A DNA stretch of 64,000 bases, taken from contig CAKUYO010000003.1 of assembly GCA_934716995.1 (NCBI GenBank), positions 1 to 64,000 of the forward strand. The letters are read 5' to 3'. Each line of letters opens with the position of its first letter. The stretch's first letter is position 1. Both the position numbers and the translations under genes were made by a program. Below the pieces are notes generated by a model. The model was not told where the DNA came from and ran no database searches. It saw nothing but the letters and a program-made list of their open reading frames with translations. Positions 61,317 through 64,000 of this stretch are shown here, piece by piece. Origin of the DNA: an uncultured Bacteroidales bacterium. Lineage in GTDB: Bacteria > Bacteroidota > Bacteroidia > Bacteroidales > Paludibacteraceae.

Positions 61317-62125
61317 TAGTTTGGAAGGTATGTATCCTTTATGTCGTTCAGAGCATCCACAATGACCGAAGCGGATTTTCTATACTCATCCAATACTATT
61401 TCATAGCCTTTATCGGATTTGCAGACCAAATTCCAGAAATCTGCACTAATCAACAGTTCATCTTTGGCAAAGAATTGCAGTACACGTCCTTGCGTCCAAG
61501 GACGCCCCTCACCATAGCGATTATAGGCAGTTGCAAAATATATTTTTATCTTGTCTTCCGAACCTAATGTGTTTGCAAGGATGCAATACTGCTCCAAAAG
61601 TGCTTCTTTTTCCGAACGAGACTTTTTATTATCCAAATCGCCACCGATTTTGAGTTCTATCAGGTAGTGCATACCTGTTTGCTCATCATACAAATAGTAG
61701 TCGCTGACGTGACGTTTGTTCTTCTTAGAACCCTTGTTGCACTTTTTCGTAATACCAATATAGTCCGCTTTGACCGGTTTTCTATCATTGTTTTTGTATT
61801 GTTCCAATAGTTCTGCAATATAGTCTGTCTGCTCTTGGTACAAATCACCTTCGACCTGCTGCGTAACGTGGTAGTGCATTTCTGCAATGCTAATTGCCAT
61901 TGCTTCCAACATATTTCCGAGACTGCTATCCAAAGAACGACACAAGGCGGAATAGTATTGTATTTCCGAACCAAGTGCAGCAATGAAAACATTGTGAATT
62001 TTTGAATTGATAATGCCATCCTCATTATCTACTTGAGACAGATGTTTTTCTGCAAAAGCACCTGCAAACGTTTTTACGGATGATCTGACAATGGCACGTA
62101 TAGCCTTTTCGTTCTCGATAGTCAT
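61316..62125 (-). CDS. TdeIII-like type II restriction endonuclease
   Basis: 269 aa. The region HVSDYYLYDEQTGMHYLIEL, K, IGGDLDNKKS gives the PD-(D/E)XK core (D in VSDYYLYD, ELK at about 160). YNRYGEGRPWTQGRVLQFFA and LISADFWNLV match the TdeIII family, whose founder cuts GGNCC; the specificity here is not known. ATG 62125 follows its own -7 element (TATCTTTG, 62153-62160). The frame is also open upstream into the methylase remnant, so a longer fusion is possible but unlikely. The stop overlaps the methyltransferase start by 1 nt. Confidence 0.82.
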   Translation of the reverse strand: MTIENEKAIRAIVRSSVKTFAGAFAEKHLSQVDNEDGIINSKIHNVFIAALGSEIQYYSALCRSLDSSLGNMLEAMAISIAEMHYHVTQQVEGDLYQEQTDYIAELLEQYKNNDRKPVKADYIGITKKCNKGSKKNKRHVSDYYLYDEQTGMHYLIELKIGGDLDNKKSRSEKEALLEQYCILANTLGSEDKIKIYFATAYNRYGEGRPWTQGRVLQFFAKDELLISADFWNLVCKSDKGYEIVLDEYRKSASVIVDALNDIKDTYLPN

Positions 62126-62152
62126 AATTATTTGATTATTTTGTTTAGTTTG

Positions 62153-62160
62153 CAAAGATA
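62153..62160 (-). promoter_or_regulatory. -7 element upstream of the restriction cassette
   Basis: Minus-strand TATCTTTG 28 nt before the endonuclease ATG. A clean TTTG 20 nt further upstream is not found (TTTC at about the right place). It lies at the edge of the A+T-rich cassette. Confidence 0.5.
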
Positions 62161-62254
62161 CTGTTTTTTTGCGAGATATGAAAGAGTGGGGTTGTCTTTG
62201 GGGTGATGTGTCGCGCAGCAACACGTCTTGAAACGACTGCATATAGCCCAGCAG

Positions 62255-62431
62255 GGTGAGGTCGGGCGCACCGCAGTCGATATGGCTCTGCTCGTTGATC
62301 ACCGTGCATTGGCAGAGGTTCTCCATGAGTTTCTGCAACGCAGGGCGGAACGAGTGCTCGGTGGTGAGACCGGTCAGGTAGAGATGGTTCAACTCTTTGA
62401 TATACGCGGCGATAAAAGGATTAGCGGACAT
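62255..62431 (-). pseudogene. N-terminal remnant of the same methylase gene
   Basis: From ATG 62431 the frame reads MSANPFIAAYIKELNHLYLT, TEHSFRPALQKLMENL and HIDCGAPDLTLLG. Large Bacteroidota N6-adenine/type ISP restriction-modification proteins begin with I..YI.ELN..Y.TG..TEHS.RPAL..L.E and CGAPD. Similarity ends near 62255, where the sequence runs into the cassette. The reading frame continues into the endonuclease gene. It lies 42 nt from tRNA-Ala. Confidence 0.75.
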
Positions 62432-62472
62432 AAACACAAATGGATAGTCAGATACTTGAACAATATAATTTG

Positions 62473-62545
62473 TGGAGCATATCGGACTCGAACCGACCAC
62501 CTCAACATTGCGAACGTTGCGCTCTACCGGATGAGCTAATGCCCC
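62473..62545 (-). tRNA. tRNA-Ala (anticodon CGC)
   Basis: A 73-nt cloverleaf. Acceptor GGGGCAT/ATGCTCC includes a G3-U70 pair, the alanine identity element. The anticodon stem is CAACG/TGTTG with loop TTCGCAA, so the anticodon reads CGC. T loop TTCGAGT. No CCA is encoded. Confidence 0.9.
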
Positions 62546-63147
62546 GAATCGTTTCGTTTAGTCTGCAAATGTACAAAAAAGATTTGATATAGCCAAATGG
62601 AAATGTGTGCCGCGCACGCAGTTTCACTCCGGAATATGCAGAATATACACTCGCATACCTCCGTATAGCATTTACGGCAACGAGACGGCAACGACATTAC
62701 CTTGTATGCGGTGCTTTTATACACTTTATACACTGGATATATTGCATAAAGTGCATAGATTTATGTCTGTCGATATAATTTTGGAATATAAATTTGCTCT
62801 ATGGGGCTGGTAATACGGCGTAGCCGTCCGTTCTGTATAGTCCCGATAATGCCGATTTGTGGTCAATTCTATGGCAGTTCGTGTTTGCCGTCTGTAGTGG
62901 TTACTACACTATTATCTGCTATTTAATAGTTTTTTATAGTTGTTATTAGTTGTTTAATAGTTGTTGTTAGTTATTGTTAGTTATTGTTAGTTGTTGACAG
63001 TTGTTGACAACTGTGGTCATTTGTCGTCAGTTGTTGACCGACAAAGTCTCTTTCGTTACATCGACCTCACGTCCAAATATATGCATATTATGCAATCCCT
63101 ATGCCTCGTAATACCAATTACGAAGAAAAGACGTAGAAAGGACGTAG
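62546..63147. repeat. repeat-rich spacer between tRNA-Ala and the ung terminator
   Basis: No gene is seen. In order: a 27-bp sequence identical to 26761-26787 (62668-62694); a hairpin module matching 20271-20324 (62705-62757); tandem TTGTTAGTTA/TTGTTGACAG words (about 62900-63045), ending in TTGTTGACCGACAAAGTCT that resembles 48205-48224; and a 39-bp module (63112-63150) differing from 20221-20259 at one base. Confidence 0.75.
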
Positions 63148-63185
63148 AAAAAAGCGGCTTTCCTGAGGAGGAAAAGCCGCTTTTT
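63148..63185. terminator. terminator of ung
   Basis: AAAAGCGGCTTTCCT and AGGAAAAGCCGCTTTT arms around GAGG, with T-runs on both sides. It is strong and bidirectional. Its left edge merges with the repeat module at 63112-63150. Confidence 0.85.
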
Positions 63186-63229
63186 ATGCATCGTATGCAT
63201 AAAAAATATGCATAAATTGTATAAAATCG

Positions 63230-63892
63230 TTACCAGTCGATAGGTTGTAAACCGTGTTGGGTGAGGTAGGCGTTTGCCTTTGAGAAATGTCCGCAGCCGT
63301 CGAAACCGCGATAGACCGACAGCGGCGACGGGTGGGAGGTCTCCAGAACGAGATGGCGTCTTCGGTCAATAAACTGACCTTTGCGCTGGGCGTAACTGCC
63401 CCAGAGCATAAAAACGATATGTTCGCGGCGGTCGTTCAGTGCACGGATAGCCGCATCGGTCAGTTCCTCCCAGCCTTTGTTCTGGTGGCTGCCGGGGTGG
63501 TGTGCCTCCACGGTGAGAGTGGCGTTGAGCAGCAGCACACCCTGCTCCGCCCAGCGCATCAGGTTACCCGAAGCGGGAATGGGTTTGCCCAAGTCGCGGT
63601 GAATCTCCTTGTAGATATTGGTCAGCGAGGGAGGCACTGCCACACCGTCGTTGACGGAGAAGCAAAGCCCGTGTGCCTGACCGACATCGTGATACGGGTC
63701 CTGCCCCAGGATGACCACACGCACCTTGTCGAAAGGACAAGCGTTGAATGCATTAAAAATCAGACCTGCAGGCGGGAAGCACTGACGGGTCTGATAGGCT
63801 TGGCGCACAAACGTGGTGAGCAACTCGAAATACGGTTTGTCGAACTCGGGTTGCAGCACCTGCCGCCAACTCTCTTCTATTTTTACTTGCAC
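63230..63892 (-). CDS. ung: uracil-DNA glycosylase (family 1)
   Basis: 220 aa. The water-activating loop is GQDPYH (63-68) and the minor-groove loop is SHPSPLS (about 185-191). IEESWRQVLQPEFDKPYF is the usual start region. The enzyme excises uracil from DNA. The start codon is GTG at 63892; a stop lies a few codons upstream and no ATG is available. Confidence 0.95.
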   Translation of the reverse strand: MQVKIEESWRQVLQPEFDKPYFELLTTFVRQAYQTRQCFPPAGLIFNAFNACPFDKVRVVILGQDPYHDVGQAHGLCFSVNDGVAVPPSLTNIYKEIHRDLGKPIPASGNLMRWAEQGVLLLNATLTVEAHHPGSHQNKGWEELTDAAIRALNDRREHIVFMLWGSYAQRKGQFIDRRRHLVLETSHPSPLSVYRGFDGCGHFSKANAYLTQHGLQPIDW

Positions 63893-64000
63893 AAATTGAA
63901 ATAATTATGAATGATGAATTAAGAATTAGGAATTATATGCATTGTATAGTCGAAAATTGCCATTCATAATTCTTAATTCATAATTAAACATCAGTCCACA
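63893..64000. repeat. A+T-rich inverted repeats at the window end
   Basis: AATTATGAATGATGAATTAAG words (63901-63933) face CATTCATAATTCTTAATTCA words (63961-63984), the same class as at 14824-14916 and 38748-38853. No gene is visible before the window ends. Confidence 0.6.

Noticed and set aside
62432..62500. Upstream start of the endonuclease/methylase-remnant frame
   Set aside because: The first codons would lie inside tRNA-Ala; the remnant's own ATG is at 62431.

Overview
The window looks like a chromosomal segment of a member of the Bacteroidales (phylum Bacteroidota). The support is a SusC/SusD pair followed by a zinc-metallohydrolase lipoprotein and a DUF4302 lipoprotein, secreted proteins ending in type IX secretion-like C-terminal domains, Bacteroidota-specific families (DUF4271, DUF4294, FtsL_2-type FtsL, GGGtGRT protein), and promoters of the Bacteroidota form (TTG or TTTG, about 20 nt, then TAnnTTTG). 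Base composition is near balanced in housekeeping genes and clearly A+T-richer in the restriction-modification cassette and the 34.5-36.3 kb gene. Family cannot be fixed from sequence alone; Paludibacteraceae-like is a guess. No rRNA, CRISPR array, transposase or prophage was found.

Layout. 82-8244 (minus): a dcw cell-wall/division cluster, mraZ-rsmH-ftsL-ftsI-murE-mraY-murD, behind a promoter overlapped by two MraZ-type boxes. 8643-14817: a BspA-like leucine-rich-repeat protein, an iron-sulfur scaffold/GGGtGRT pair, a GHL10 glycosidase-like protein and recF. 14917-18934: a sigma-54 response regulator without a DNA-binding domain and two AAA ATPases on either side of a candidate small RNA. 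19108-21371: two divergent secreted-protein genes with near-identical sorting domains and a shared leader hairpin, separated by a segment holding one visible promoter. 21700-26693: a peptidase/PqqD-like pair, sufT, lpxH, mazG, a lipoprotein, tRNA-Leu and an M16 peptidase. 27059-36268: a five-gene nutrient-uptake/surface operon. 36432-45561: tyrS, trmD, yidD, rnpA, hemD, DUF4271, U32 peptidase, asd, a small winged-helix gene, fabF and acpP. 45890-57913: uvrD/pcrA, DUF4294, MATE, mrp, an outer-membrane protein, metG, a flippase-like protein and a polA that lacks the proofreading domain. 57987-62545: a defence island beside tRNA-Ala, with a DUF1016 nuclease-like gene and a TdeIII-like endonuclease plus fused methyltransferase flanked by the two ends of an older methylase gene. 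62546-64000: a repeat-rich spacer and ung.

The most unusual property is the density of short dispersed repeats. Several lie in frame inside conserved genes (rsmH, recF, the S24/S26 peptidase, polA) or form protein ends (rsmH, lpxH, asd, DUF4271). Other items to follow up are the proofreading-less DNA polymerase I, the candidate invertible or shared-leader promoter region at 20.1-20.6 kb, the free-standing small RNA at 17.6 kb, the about 125-bp repeat family with one copy between 22-bp direct repeats, and the replacement of one restriction-modification gene by another.
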